Positions 19,532 to 26,873 of a stretch of DNA of 64,000 bases are shown in pieces. This stretch comes from Sphingomonas sp. Leaf339 (GTDB lineage Bacteria; Pseudomonadota; Alphaproteobacteria; Sphingomonadales; Sphingomonadaceae). The position numbers were made by a program, and so were the translations under genes. A model generated the notes under the pieces. The model had not been told where the DNA came from. It ran no database searches and was given only the letters and a program-made list of their open reading frames with translations. The stretch's first letter is position 1; each line of letters begins with the position of its first letter. The DNA is taken from contig NZ_LMRS01000059.1 of the NCBI RefSeq assembly GCF_001426195.1, forward strand, positions 1-64,000, given 5' to 3'.

Positions 19532-19546
19532 GTTCCCTTTATGTTC
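19532..19546 (-). promoter_or_regulatory. LexA (SOS) box upstream of imuA
   Basis: The plus strand reads GTTC CCTTTAT GTTC, which is GAAC-N7-GAAC on the imuA strand. This is the alphaproteobacterial LexA consensus direct repeat. It ends 21 bp before the imuA ATG, covering the promoter. A third GTTC at 19515-19518 lies closer but out of phase. Confidence 0.85.
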
Positions 19547-19680
19547 CGTTAATGTGGTCAGTTGGTCAAGCGCCGATCGTCTCAGCTCGTCGCTTGCAAA
19601 CAGAACGCAGGCGATACGAAGCGGCAACAGAGGGTGAAATTCCGCTTTCCAAGACCGGTCGCGTGACTCATAGAAATGCG

Positions 19681-20127
19681 ATGCCGATCCGCGCCGAAAA
19701 CCGTTGGCTCTACCCGATCGACTGGCAGCAGCTGTCAGGCACGATCCGGTTCGAGCGTGCCGGTAGGCGCTGCGAGCAATGCCGTCGTCCGCACCTTCGG
19801 CGGGTCGCACATCTCGGTGACGGACGCTGGTGGGATGCGGAAGCGTCGTGCTGGCGATCAGACCAGGGCAAGCGTGTCTCGATGAAGGCCGGCTTTACGC
19901 TTGCGAGCGTGAGGATGACCTATGTCGTGCTGGCATGCGCGCACCTCGATCATGATCCGGGAAACAGCGCGTCTAATAATTTGCGGGCGCTCTGCCAGCG
20001 CTGCCACATGATCCACGATGCGGCCGAGCATCGCTGGCAGCGCTGGTGGAATGCGTTCCGGCTGCGGGCGCTACGCGACCTGTACGAGGATCCACGCATC
20101 ACCCGCCAGCGGGACGCCGCAAGCTAG
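19681..20127 (+). CDS. HNH-endonuclease-like zinc protein
   Basis: This 148-aa protein has two Cys pairs (Cys31-x-x-Cys34 and Cys105-x-x-Cys108) around an HNH-like core CAHLDHDPGNSASNNLRALC with further His109 and His112. This is the ββα-metal layout of HNH nucleases. The start at 19681 gives a compact domain; the longer frame upstream to 19552 would run through the imuA promoter and LexA box and is less likely. The gene diverges from imuA and may be SOS-linked by position. Its stop codon overlaps that of the next minus-strand gene. Whether it cuts DNA is not known. Confidence 0.65.
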   Translation: MPIRAENRWLYPIDWQQLSGTIRFERAGRRCEQCRRPHLRRVAHLGDGRWWDAEASCWRSDQGKRVSMKAGFTLASVRMTYVVLACAHLDHDPGNSASNNLRALCQRCHMIHDAAEHRWQRWWNAFRLRALRDLYEDPRITRQRDAAS

Positions 20128-20300
20128 AGGTCGATGTTCCGGCTCTTCATGGCGTCAGCCGCGAGGTCGGCGATCGGCCCTACCCCGCCGACCGTCTCAT
20201 AGATCACGGTAACGTCGTGGTCCTCGAGCTTGTCGAGCATTAGCGTAACTGCCCTGGCGTTCGCCTCATCCAGCACGGTCTTGGTGTCGTCGCTCGTCAT
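20124..20300 (-). CDS. short hypothetical acidic protein
   Basis: A 58-aa frame reads MTSDDTKTVLDEANARAVT and ends AADAMKSRNIDL. It is acidic and probably helical, and its stop overlaps that of the HNH-like gene in CTAG. The composition looks coding, but no family is recognised. Confidence 0.45.
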   Translation of the reverse strand: MTSDDTKTVLDEANARAVTLMLDKLEDHDVTVIYETVGGVGPIADLAADAMKSRNIDL

Positions 20301-20332
20301 GGGTAAGGATCCCGATCGTTTTCCTAGGGAGC

Positions 20333-20611
20333 ATGAATAGCATGAACATCACCGAGCTGGCCAAGGGCGTCGCCACGTCGACGGGTTCGAGCGAGGCCGA
20401 CGCCAAGAAGGCGGTCACGGCGGTTTTCGATCAGATTGCGGACGCGGCAGCGAAGGGCGACGAGGTCTCCATTCCTGGGTTCGGCAAGTTCGCCGTCAAA
20501 GATCGGCCGGAGCGCCAAGGTCGCAACCCGGCTACCGGCGAAGCCATGACGATCGCGGCGTCGAAGAAGGTGTCGTTCACCGCCGCCAAGGGCCTGAAGG
20601 ACAAACTCTGA
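20333..20611 (+). CDS. HU-family DNA-binding protein
   Basis: This 92-aa protein has the full HU/IHF fold: N-terminal helices (MNITELAKGVATSTGSSEAD), then the signature DEVSIPGFGKFAVKDRPERQ and the DNA-binding arm GRNPATGEAMTIAASKKVSF. It bends DNA and organises the nucleoid. The ATG at 20333 is preceded by GGGAG; the second Met three codons on has poorer spacing. A perfect hairpin (20619-20642) follows the stop. Confidence 0.93.
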   Translation: MNSMNITELAKGVATSTGSSEADAKKAVTAVFDQIADAAAKGDEVSIPGFGKFAVKDRPERQGRNPATGEAMTIAASKKVSFTAAKGLKDKL

Positions 20612-20618
20612 CGGACAT

Positions 20619-20642
20619 GCGCCGGCGATCGTTCGCCGGCGC
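20619..20642 (+). terminator. GC-rich hairpin after the HU gene
   Basis: GCGCCGGCGA and TCGCCGGCGC form a perfect ten-base stem with the loop TCGT, starting 8 bp after the HU stop and ending 16 bp before the SRAP gene. There is no U tract, so it may be a 3'-end stabiliser or a weak terminator between two separately expressed genes. Confidence 0.5.
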
Positions 20643-20657
20643 CAACAGGAGGCGCGG

Positions 20658-21284
20658 ATGTGTAATCGGTATAGGCTGACGGCGAAGCAGGCCGAGGTCG
20701 CTGCGACTTTCGGCATCCGCCCGCCTTACGAAGTCGACGAGACGTTTCCGGCCGGCGATATCTTTCCCACGGGAAAGAAGACACCGTTCTACGGAGCCGT
20801 CATCGTGCAGGACGGCGACGGTCGTCGGATAGAGAGAATGGAATGGGGGGTGCCGACGCAAGTTCCGAGCAAGCGCGATCCCGCGACGAAGCTGACAAAG
20901 TACGTGACCAACGTCCGGAACCTTACCTCAAGCTTCTGGCGGTCGATGCTTACTACGCCAGCGCGCCGGTGCCTCGTGCCGGTGACATCGTTCTCCGAGT
21001 ACGGGTTGGCTCCCGGTGAGGATGGAAAAAAGCCGTTGCATTGGTTTGACGTGCCAAGCCGTCCAATCTTTGCGTTCGCGGGCATTTGGCGGCCAACGGA
21101 GCGGGGCAACGCCTTTGGATTCCTGACCACAGAACCAAACGCGATCGTCGCGCCCATCCACCCCAAAGCGATGCCTGTAATCCTGCATATCGAGGATTAT
21201 GAGCGATGGCTCACGGAAGACTGGGTTAACCTCCAATCGGTAGTAGCTCCGTTCCCATCTCAGCTGATGACCGTATCTGCCTAG
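20658..21284 (+). CDS. SRAP/YedK-type abasic-site protein (SOS-response-associated peptidase)
   Basis: This 208-aa protein starts MCNRYRLT, placing the catalytic Cys at position 2 where it forms a thiazolidine crosslink with abasic sites in single-stranded DNA. Further family motifs are PCLVP-like RRCLVPVTSFSEY, the central FAFAGIWRP and the HPKAMPVIL motif with the catalytic His. Its location a few genes from imuABC fits a DNA-damage cluster, although no LexA box was seen directly before it. A GGAGGCG site precedes the ATG. Confidence 0.92.
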   Translation: MCNRYRLTAKQAEVAATFGIRPPYEVDETFPAGDIFPTGKKTPFYGAVIVQDGDGRRIERMEWGVPTQVPSKRDPATKLTKYVTNVRNLTSSFWRSMLTTPARRCLVPVTSFSEYGLAPGEDGKKPLHWFDVPSRPIFAFAGIWRPTERGNAFGFLTTEPNAIVAPIHPKAMPVILHIEDYERWLTEDWVNLQSVVAPFPSQLMTVSA

Positions 21285-21317
21285 TACGGTTGGTCCCGGT
21301 CGAAGGAGCCGCGTCGA

Positions 21318-22130
21318 ATGCGCCTAGTGAAGTATCTCGTGCAGTCGATGCCCGCTTTTCTGGCGTTCGTGATAGCACCATACTTCTTCTTACTCGGCGC
21401 GGCGTATGACGATGAACGCTTGCGCCTCCTCGGTTTAGACGATGCTGGCCTATCGGCTTCAGGGTCGAACGCCGTATATCGAGGATTCAATATCTGGGCG
21501 AACACGTCACTTGTTTCCCTGATAGAGAGGTTTTTGCCGCTGAGTGCCGTCGCGCTCGCTGGCTACGCCTTGTTACGGTGGCTTTCTTGGTCAAAGTGGG
21601 ACTCAGCAAGACGCTTCAAAGCGCGCGCTCGACTATACCGCCGTAAAGCGAAGCACAGCTTCCGCTGGCTTGTCATCGACACAGGATTGATCCTGGCACC
21701 GGCTCTTGGTGTGATCGTATGGGTCCTTCTGACTAGCAGTTTGCTATGGGGCTTCCGTAACATGGAGCTTGGCACGAGCGCTGCAAAAGGTAACGTCGAG
21801 AAGCTTCGGAAAGCAGCTTCAACATGTTCGAAGCCCTATGGCCTAAAGAGCGAACTTTGCTCGACCGTTGTTTTTCCAAACAGAGAGTGCGTAACAGGTG
21901 TGGTAGTCGCATCCACTCCTGACCGCGTAGCTATTTTAGAAGGCGCTGAGCCTCCGACGATAAGGGATAACAAAAGTGTTCTTAGATTTATCAAGCTTTC
22001 AACTGACAAGAACTCGTATGCTGCCTATTGCACCCCCTCGCCCACGCCGCCGATGATATCAGGGCCAAAGGATCAGCCAAAGCGGAAGCGGCGCCGATCT
22101 CAGTCCAGATCTAAGTGCGAGCCACGGTAA
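21318..22130 (+). CDS. hypothetical membrane protein
   Basis: This 270-aa protein has an N-terminal hydrophobic segment (about 10-28), a second (67-87) and a third (about 118-143). A soluble part with Cys at about 169, 181 and 192 follows, and the tail is very basic (about residues 250-270, KRKRRRSQ). I recognise no family. The start is well supported by AAGGAG. It stands at the head of an orphan island that includes a reverse transcriptase, but is separated from it by a minus-strand gene. Confidence 0.65.
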   Translation: MRLVKYLVQSMPAFLAFVIAPYFFLLGAAYDDERLRLLGLDDAGLSASGSNAVYRGFNIWANTSLVSLIERFLPLSAVALAGYALLRWLSWSKWDSARRFKARARLYRRKAKHSFRWLVIDTGLILAPALGVIVWVLLTSSLLWGFRNMELGTSAAKGNVEKLRKAASTCSKPYGLKSELCSTVVFPNRECVTGVVVASTPDRVAILEGAEPPTIRDNKSVLRFIKLSTDKNSYAAYCTPSPTPPMISGPKDQPKRKRRRSQSRSKCEPR

Positions 22131-22185
22131 TGAGAATAGTAAGGGGTGGAGATTTGTCGATTTGATGGTTGGAAGAGCACGCCGG

Positions 22186-22782
22186 TCATAGAAGCGCAAG
22201 CGCCTCAAGAACGTCTCGCTCCACCCCGCGATACAAATACCATCCCTTTGGCTCTTCTGGCACCCACTTAGCTCTACCCTTCACGACCTCAACGCCGCTT
22301 CTAAGCACCGGGCTATAATCAGGCCACCAAACTCTGATTCTATCGTCGACGCAGTGGGTTATCCAAATAGGACCCAAGGATGTGGATAGTTCAAACTTTG
22401 AGCCCCTCTCGCTATCTAAAACTGCGACAAAGGTTAGAATTTGGCTCTCTCGCCGTCCTCTTTCTGCTTCTGCGTAGGCCTTTCTCGCCTCCTCAGCGCG
22501 TTGCTCCCTTTCGTCGTTGCGCCGTAGGGCCTCAAGTCGCCGCTCCTCCTGCTCGTATTCGTGTTCTATCTTTAAGAAAGGCAATTCTTTCTCATAGATA
22601 CCGACCCGATACGCAGATAGACATACTCCTACCAGGGTAGTTGCCCCGGCCAGACTCGTCCAAACAGTTTGCGATTGGGAAATGGCGTACATGCTGGCCA
22701 GAAATGCAGCGATCGCCACGCCAAGCCATCGGTGGCGAGCGTCAAGTTCTGCCGCGAGAACAGTCGGAAGGCCACTCCTCAT
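22186..22782 (-). CDS. hypothetical protein with two membrane segments and a coiled coil
   Basis: This 198-aa protein has two hydrophobic helices (about 21-36 and 41-59), then a charged coiled coil (about 70-113, HEYEQEERRLEALRRNDERE) and a C-terminal beta-rich region with many Trp (RVWWPDYSP, KWVPEEPKGWYLYRG). I recognise no family. A GGAGAG site precedes the ATG. It is divergent from the small gene that leads the reverse transcriptase, so it may share a promoter region with it. Confidence 0.65.
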   Translation of the reverse strand: MRSGLPTVLAAELDARHRWLGVAIAAFLASMYAISQSQTVWTSLAGATTLVGVCLSAYRVGIYEKELPFLKIEHEYEQEERRLEALRRNDEREQRAEEARKAYAEAERGRRESQILTFVAVLDSERGSKFELSTSLGPIWITHCVDDRIRVWWPDYSPVLRSGVEVVKGRAKWVPEEPKGWYLYRGVERDVLEALALL

Positions 22783-22893
22783 TGTTCAAGGCTCTCCTTG
22801 TCTAGCTCCATCGCAGGAATTTGGCGGCCTTTTCTCACTATCGCAAGATGCCGCACAGTAGGCCAATATCCCTATAGCCAGTGGGTGAGGCTT

Positions 22894-23280
22894 ATGAGCC
22901 CGCTAGTCAGCCATCAATACGATGCTATGGCGGGCCCCGTTGCCTATAGCGCGAGCGAGGTATATATCGGCCCTACGTTCGGTGATAGGTCCACAATCCC
23001 ACCTGTCGGGAATCCCGAAAGTAGCCTTTCAGCTACCCTGGGTTTCCACGTTTTGAGACTATTTGGTCTCTTGGCTGACGACCCCTCTTATGAGGGTTTG
23101 TGGTTTGCCGAGCGCGTGATGAGGGAGATGCATATGGCCCAAAAGCCTCGCATCAGTCTTGATCCCGAGAAGGTGGTTCTTATCACTGCGGTCCTCGGAC
23201 TGCTTGATAAAATCGCTGATATCGTGATCAAGGCTGTCAGCTATGACCGTCGCTATCCGCAACTACTCGTTCAAGTATGA
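22894..23280 (+). CDS. small unknown protein preceding and overlapping the reverse transcriptase
   Basis: This 128-aa protein has a Gly/Ser/Pro-rich N-terminal half and a helical C-terminal half with a hydrophobic stretch (VVLITAVLGLLDKIADIVIK, about residues 96-115). The start at 22894 follows GGGTGAGG. Its last 38 bp overlap the reverse transcriptase start in another frame, indicating translational coupling. It matches nothing I know. As a coupled partner it could be an effector or accessory subunit of the RT. Confidence 0.55.
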   Translation: MSPLVSHQYDAMAGPVAYSASEVYIGPTFGDRSTIPPVGNPESSLSATLGFHVLRLFGLLADDPSYEGLWFAERVMREMHMAQKPRISLDPEKVVLITAVLGLLDKIADIVIKAVSYDRRYPQLLVQV

Positions 23281-23977
23281 TCGTCGGGGGAAGCCGGTCT
23301 TTGCCCCGTCCAACGTAGGCCGACGCATTGGCAATGAGGTAAAAGAGGCTGTCGAAGGCGCTTTCGCCTTCAGCCCGCTCTATTTCCATTTCCGCGCTGG
23401 CGGGCATGTGGCTGCAATCCACCATCACCGGCCGCACCGGTTCTTCGCCCGCATAGATATCAGTCGCTTCTTTTACAGCATATCCCGACGTCGCGTACAG
23501 AGCGCTCTAGATCGGATAGGGGTCGCTAATGCGGCCTTTTACGCAAAGTGGTCGACCGTCACCAATCCGTTCGAGGCGCCGAGATATGCCTTGCCATACG
23601 GTTTTGTGCAGTCGCCAATACTTGCGTCCTTAGTGTTGGCCTCGTCTTCCGTGGGAGAGCATCTAAGCAGCCTATCTCCTGATGTCACCGTAAGCGTCTA
23701 TGTTGACGACATATCCCTTTCTGCGGACAGGCTGGACGCACTGCAAGCGGCATATGACGCGACGCTCGCCGTTCTCGAAAGCGACGGCTTTCTGGTCAGT
23801 GCCGATAAGCTCCGCCCACCAGCTGCGGCAATCGACGTTTTTAACTGTGACCTCGCCCAGGGGCTCTCAAAGGTCCAGGACGATCGCATCAACCAGTTTA
23901 TGGCCGACTTGCCGTCCCACGAGGCGGAGGCGGCCTTCTCTGCTTACTGCGCATCGGTCGAGCTCGGTAACGGCTGA
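23243..23977 (+). CDS. reverse transcriptase, short unclassified (defence-type) RT
   Basis: This 244-aa protein shows RT motifs in order: RFFARIDISRFFYSIS (motif A, Asp72), LPYGFVQSPILASLVL (the PQG-like turn reads PYG, 117-132) and SVYVDDISLSAD (motif C, Asp155-Asp156), followed by a short GFLVSADKL motif D/E region. All three catalytic aspartates are present. It lacks the retron NAxxH-type and VTG landmarks and has none of the maturase or endonuclease domains of group II introns. The overlapping upstream gene and the convergent nuclease gene suggest an RT-based defence locus. Its RT class cannot be assigned by eye. Confidence 0.85.
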   Translation: MTVAIRNYSFKYDRRGKPVFAPSNVGRRIGNEVKEAVEGAFAFSPLYFHFRAGGHVAAIHHHRPHRFFARIDISRFFYSISRRRVQSALDRIGVANAAFYAKWSTVTNPFEAPRYALPYGFVQSPILASLVLASSSVGEHLSSLSPDVTVSVYVDDISLSADRLDALQAAYDATLAVLESDGFLVSADKLRPPAAAIDVFNCDLAQGLSKVQDDRINQFMADLPSHEAEAAFSAYCASVELGNG

Positions 23978-24007
23978 CAAATTTGTCAGTGAGCTCGGGT
24001 GTTACGA

Positions 24008-24877
24008 TTACGGAAATAGCTGCGAGACCGGGCCAAAGACCTCTCCGGTCTCAGCGGCATGCCGTATTTTTCGCGCGATGACCTGGTCGATGCCGATGTT
24101 GCGATCGAGGGCGTCATAGATGTCGCGCCCCTCCATCCCTATCACCCGCTTTGCTCGACCAAATGCATGCAGACCTTCGGCGGTGAACCCCTGGAAGCTT
24201 ATGAAGACGCCCCGGGCCCATGCTGCCTTTTGGTCGACCTTCCCTTGAAAGGTATGAAGCTCAGCTGCGCCAACCCGCCGGTTGAGCCATTTCGCCTCCA
24301 CAAGGTACGTTTCGTTGGCCAACTCGAAACTACCGTCGATCTGCTCCCCGATCAGGCGGAACGGCTCACGCGGTGATAGGCTAAAGGCCTCGAACACCTC
24401 AGTTAAAAACCGCTCGAAGTCGTAGCCCCTTTTGTGCGGGTCCTGGTCTCGTATCGCCGTGAGCCGATCGCGTAACGTCAGGAAGTCGATGTTGTCGAGC
24501 AGCGGCGCCGCCACCACGTTCTGCGGTGCAAATCCGCCGCCCCCCTCTAGCCTTGTGATGAGCGCAGCTATCTGACCTCCGGCGCGCGGCATAGGATCTG
24601 GGATATGTGCTCCCCGAAGTGCCTCACGCTGTTCCCAGAAAACCCGGAGGGTCTTTGCGGCCGTAGTATCATCGACCTGCGCGAGGAAGCACCGGAACCG
24701 CTTTCCCTTCGAGTCCCCGTCCTTGGCGTACTGCGGGGCGTCGATATCAACGTTCAACTCGCGCGCGAAGAACTCCTTGAACGTCCTATTCGAGAAGTCG
24801 AGGACCCAGCCTTTCCCGGAATCCCCTCGGAAGACGTCGTCAATCAAACCTAACTCAATCGATCGCAAGCTGCTCAT
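24008..24877 (-). CDS. AbiJ-NTD-like plus Mrr-like restriction endonuclease fusion
   Basis: This 289-aa protein has an N-terminal domain (about 1-80: GKGWVLDFSNRTFKEFFARE, then GDSKGKRFRCFL) that resembles the AbiJ N-terminal domain of abortive-infection proteins. The C-terminal domain is a PD-(D/E)xK nuclease of the Mrr type: GYDFERFL (Glu155), then QIDGSFELANETYLVEAKW (Asp181, Glu194-x-Lys196) and HTFQGKVDQK. All catalytic residues are present. The start at 24877 is chosen because the 50 upstream residues lack family character. It is convergent with the RT gene, 30 bp apart. A phage-triggered nuclease role is inferred. Confidence 0.75.
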   Translation of the reverse strand: MSSLRSIELGLIDDVFRGDSGKGWVLDFSNRTFKEFFARELNVDIDAPQYAKDGDSKGKRFRCFLAQVDDTTAAKTLRVFWEQREALRGAHIPDPMPRAGGQIAALITRLEGGGGFAPQNVVAAPLLDNIDFLTLRDRLTAIRDQDPHKRGYDFERFLTEVFEAFSLSPREPFRLIGEQIDGSFELANETYLVEAKWLNRRVGAAELHTFQGKVDQKAAWARGVFISFQGFTAEGLHAFGRAKRVIGMEGRDIYDALDRNIGIDQVIARKIRHAAETGEVFGPVSQLFP

Positions 24878-25316
24878 TCGACTACCTGTCATTCCCCGCA
24901 GGAGCGGCCGACACTTCGCCTCTATGAAGTGGATCACAGATCTGCCCCTTGGCACGATATGCAGGCCTAAGCTTCTGATTCCTAGCGCCCTCACTGCCGG
25001 TACGTTTTGGGCATACCCCCAGCGCATCCTTCCAGGCCGGTCCTTTTTAGATCAATAGATGATCCATAGAATTCGGGGCTATTTGTTGCCTTGGTCCGGC
25101 TGAAGTCCCAGCCAAGGAGGACCATACGGCACCCAATCAAACAACACCGTCGATTTCTCACTGCAGGGGTAAGTATCTAAGTATCAGGGTTTCTGTCTTA
25201 GCATCACGATCCTCGGCAGCGGTGTCGCGGGCATCGCAAAACCCTCGACTTATATGGTGATTGCTGGCGACGCCTGGCAAAGGATCCGTCACAGGAAGCC
25301 GTTAAGTCCTGTGGGA
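24878..25316. other. intergenic border region of the metal-resistance island
   Basis: No convincing gene was seen here. The region contains the first copy of a 59-bp direct repeat (25091-25149). The remainder is AT-richer than the flanking genes and shows nothing recognisable. Confidence 0.5.
25091..25149. repeat. 59-bp direct repeat, left copy
   Basis: It matches 37442-37500 at 50 of 59 positions in the same orientation with no gap. The invariant core includes CCAAGGAGGACCA and ACGGCACCC. In this copy TTGGTCC pairs with GGACCA and GGCTG with CAGCC, making a nested hairpin. The two copies lie just outside the first and last genes of the metal and arsenic resistance block. Confidence 0.75.
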
Positions 25317-25721
25317 CTACTCAGGAGGCGCAAGGGCTTCGATGATCCGACAGTCGGCGACGGTGTTCCGGCTACAGGAATCTATCAGCGCATCGAGTTC
25401 ACCAGCCAGTGCGGTGAGATCGGCAATCTTACGCCTGATCGCGTCGCGGTGTTGATTGGCAACGACATCAACAGCGATGCAGGACTGATCTCGTCGATCG
25501 GCAAGCCCCATCAACTCGCGTACTTGGTCGATCGAGAAGCCAAGATCGCGGGCACGACGAATGAAGGACAGGCGGCGCAGGTGCGCACCCTCATAGGTCC
25601 GATAGTTCCCCGCCGATCGCGCAGGTGCCGGCAGCAAGCCAATCTGCTCATAGTAGCGGATCGTTTCGACCTTCGTGCCAGTCGCACCAGCCAATTTTCC
25701 GATTGTCAGTTTCTCAGACAC
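25317..25721 (-). CDS. MerR-family metal-responsive regulator (CadR/PbrR-like)
   Basis: This 134-aa protein (from GTG 25721) has a MerR winged HTH (LTIGKLAGATGTKVETIRYY), a long dimer helix, and metal-ligand Cys at 81, 116 and 124 (SCIAV, DSCSRN, DCRIIEAL), as in Cd/Pb/Zn sensors. An ATG at 25754 would lie within its own operator, so the GTG is preferred. It is divergent from a CDF exporter across a 21-bp palindrome with 19-bp promoter spacing, the standard MerR arrangement for untwisting activation. Confidence 0.88.
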   Translation of the reverse strand: MSEKLTIGKLAGATGTKVETIRYYEQIGLLPAPARSAGNYRTYEGAHLRRLSFIRRARDLGFSIDQVRELMGLADRRDQSCIAVDVVANQHRDAIRRKIADLTALAGELDALIDSCSRNTVADCRIIEALAPPE

Positions 25722-25726
25722 AGCGC

Positions 25727-25757
25727 TTGACCCTCTAGCGACTAGAGGGTGCATATA
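25727..25757 (+). promoter_or_regulatory. MerR-type promoter/operator of the CDF gene
   Basis: The -35 TTGACC (25727-25732) and the -10-like CATATA (25752-25757) are 19 bp apart. The spacer region holds the palindrome ACCCTCTAG-CGA-CTAGAGGGT (25730-25750). Long spacers with a central dyad are the hallmark of MerR-activated promoters. Confidence 0.8.
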
Positions 25758-25790
25758 GGCTGTCAGATCGATTCTATCGAGGTGGCGAAC

Positions 25791-26453
25791 ATGGCCTGCA
25801 CAAGCTGCGCGTCCGACAAGGCGGGTACTCTCAACGATCCAAAGTGGCGCCGGGCGCTATGGATCGCGCTTGCCGTCAATGCCGGCATGTTCGTTATCGA
25901 GATCATAGCCGGCATCACGGGCGGATCGAAGGCGCTCCAAGCCGACGCGCTCGACTTTTTTGGTGACACCGCGAACTACGCAATCAGTCTTGGTGTTGCC
26001 GGAATGGCGATAGCCTGGCGCGCACGCGCTGCGATGTTGAAGGGGGCGACGCTTGCTTTGCTAGGCGTCTATGTCCTGTTCGCGGCGGGATGGGGTGCGC
26101 TCCACGACGCGACGCCCCATGCCGACATTATGGGTGTGGTCGGCATCGCCGCGCTGATCGCGAACCTTGTCGTCGCGGTCATGCTGTACCGCTTCCGAAG
26201 CGGTGACGCGAACATGAGGTCAGTATGGATTTGCTCGCGTAACGACGCGATCGGCAACATCGCCGTCGTGCTAGCCGCAGGCGGGGTGTTCGGCCTCAAC
26301 AGCGCGTGGCCTGATCTTGCCGTCGCCGCCTTAATGGCTGTGTTGGGAATATCGGGCGGTGTTCAGATCATGCGGCAGGCACGCGCCGAAATGCGTAGCG
26401 AGCCGTCACCCGCCCCCGCTACTTACCAGCGGTCGTTACATGGCAGTCGGTAA
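25791..26453 (+). CDS. cation diffusion facilitator (CDF) exporter
   Basis: This 220-aa inner-membrane transporter starts MACTSCASDK and has about six hydrophobic segments. The CDF signature is in TM2 (SKALQADALDFFGDTANYAI, holding the Asp ligands) and TM5 (WICSRNDAIGNIAVVLAAGG). It lacks the long cytoplasmic domain of larger CDFs. The start at 25791 follows GAGGTGG and lies downstream of the MerR promoter; the longer frame from 25749 would begin inside the -10. The presumed ions are Zn, Cd, Co or Pb. Confidence 0.85.
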   Translation: MACTSCASDKAGTLNDPKWRRALWIALAVNAGMFVIEIIAGITGGSKALQADALDFFGDTANYAISLGVAGMAIAWRARAAMLKGATLALLGVYVLFAAGWGALHDATPHADIMGVVGIAALIANLVVAVMLYRFRSGDANMRSVWICSRNDAIGNIAVVLAAGGVFGLNSAWPDLAVAALMAVLGISGGVQIMRQARAEMRSEPSPAPATYQRSLHGSR

Positions 26454-26472
26454 GCTGCTAAGGCGCGGGCCG

Positions 26473-26808
26473 ATGCACCGCCTTTCCGCCCTGTTCCTCA
26501 GTTTCATGCTCGTGCTTATGCTCGGGCTTGGATCAGTCGCGCATGCGACCGAAGGCGTGACGTGCATTGATACCACAGCGGTCAGCTCCCTCGATCATTG
26601 CGACGGCGACGCTGACCAAGTGCCGGCAGACGCCGACAAGGCGTATCCTCACCATCATGGCGGTTGCCACGGCCATCATGTCGGCGTGCCGTTCGCGTCC
26701 GATTCAACCGGACCAGCCAGCAGCGTTCGTATGAATGCGTCGGTGTGGCGCAATGCGCCCAAGGCCCCGGTAGCGTCGGACCCAGCCCTACGTCCTCCCC
26801 AAGCCTGA
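26473..26808 (+). CDS. secreted His-rich metal-binding protein
   Basis: This 111-aa exported protein has a signal peptide (residues 1-26, ending AHA), then Cys31 and Cys43 and the His/Gly/Cys cluster PHHHGGCHGHHVG (59-71). It sits between the CDF gene and czcC in the same direction, so a periplasmic metal-buffering or metal-delivery role is likely. An earlier ATG at 26440 is possible but overlaps the CDF gene. No named family is assigned. Confidence 0.65.
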   Translation: MHRLSALFLSFMLVLMLGLGSVAHATEGVTCIDTTAVSSLDHCDGDADQVPADADKAYPHHHGGCHGHHVGVPFASDSTGPASSVRMNASVWRNAPKAPVASDPALRPPQA

Positions 26809-26873
26809 CCAACGCCTAATCTCGCCGGGAAAGCCCGTGCGGATGCTCAAAGGTTCGTCAGGAGTCCGTTCCC

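Noticed and set aside
22669..22893. N-terminal extension of the gene before the RT
   Set aside because: It overlaps the start of the divergent gene at 22782 and has no ribosome site, whereas 22894 follows GGGTGAGG.
22783..23242. Retron msr/msd noncoding RNA before the RT
   Set aside because: The space is taken by a coding frame overlapping the RT, and the RT lacks retron hallmarks. No a1/a2 inverted repeat was seen.
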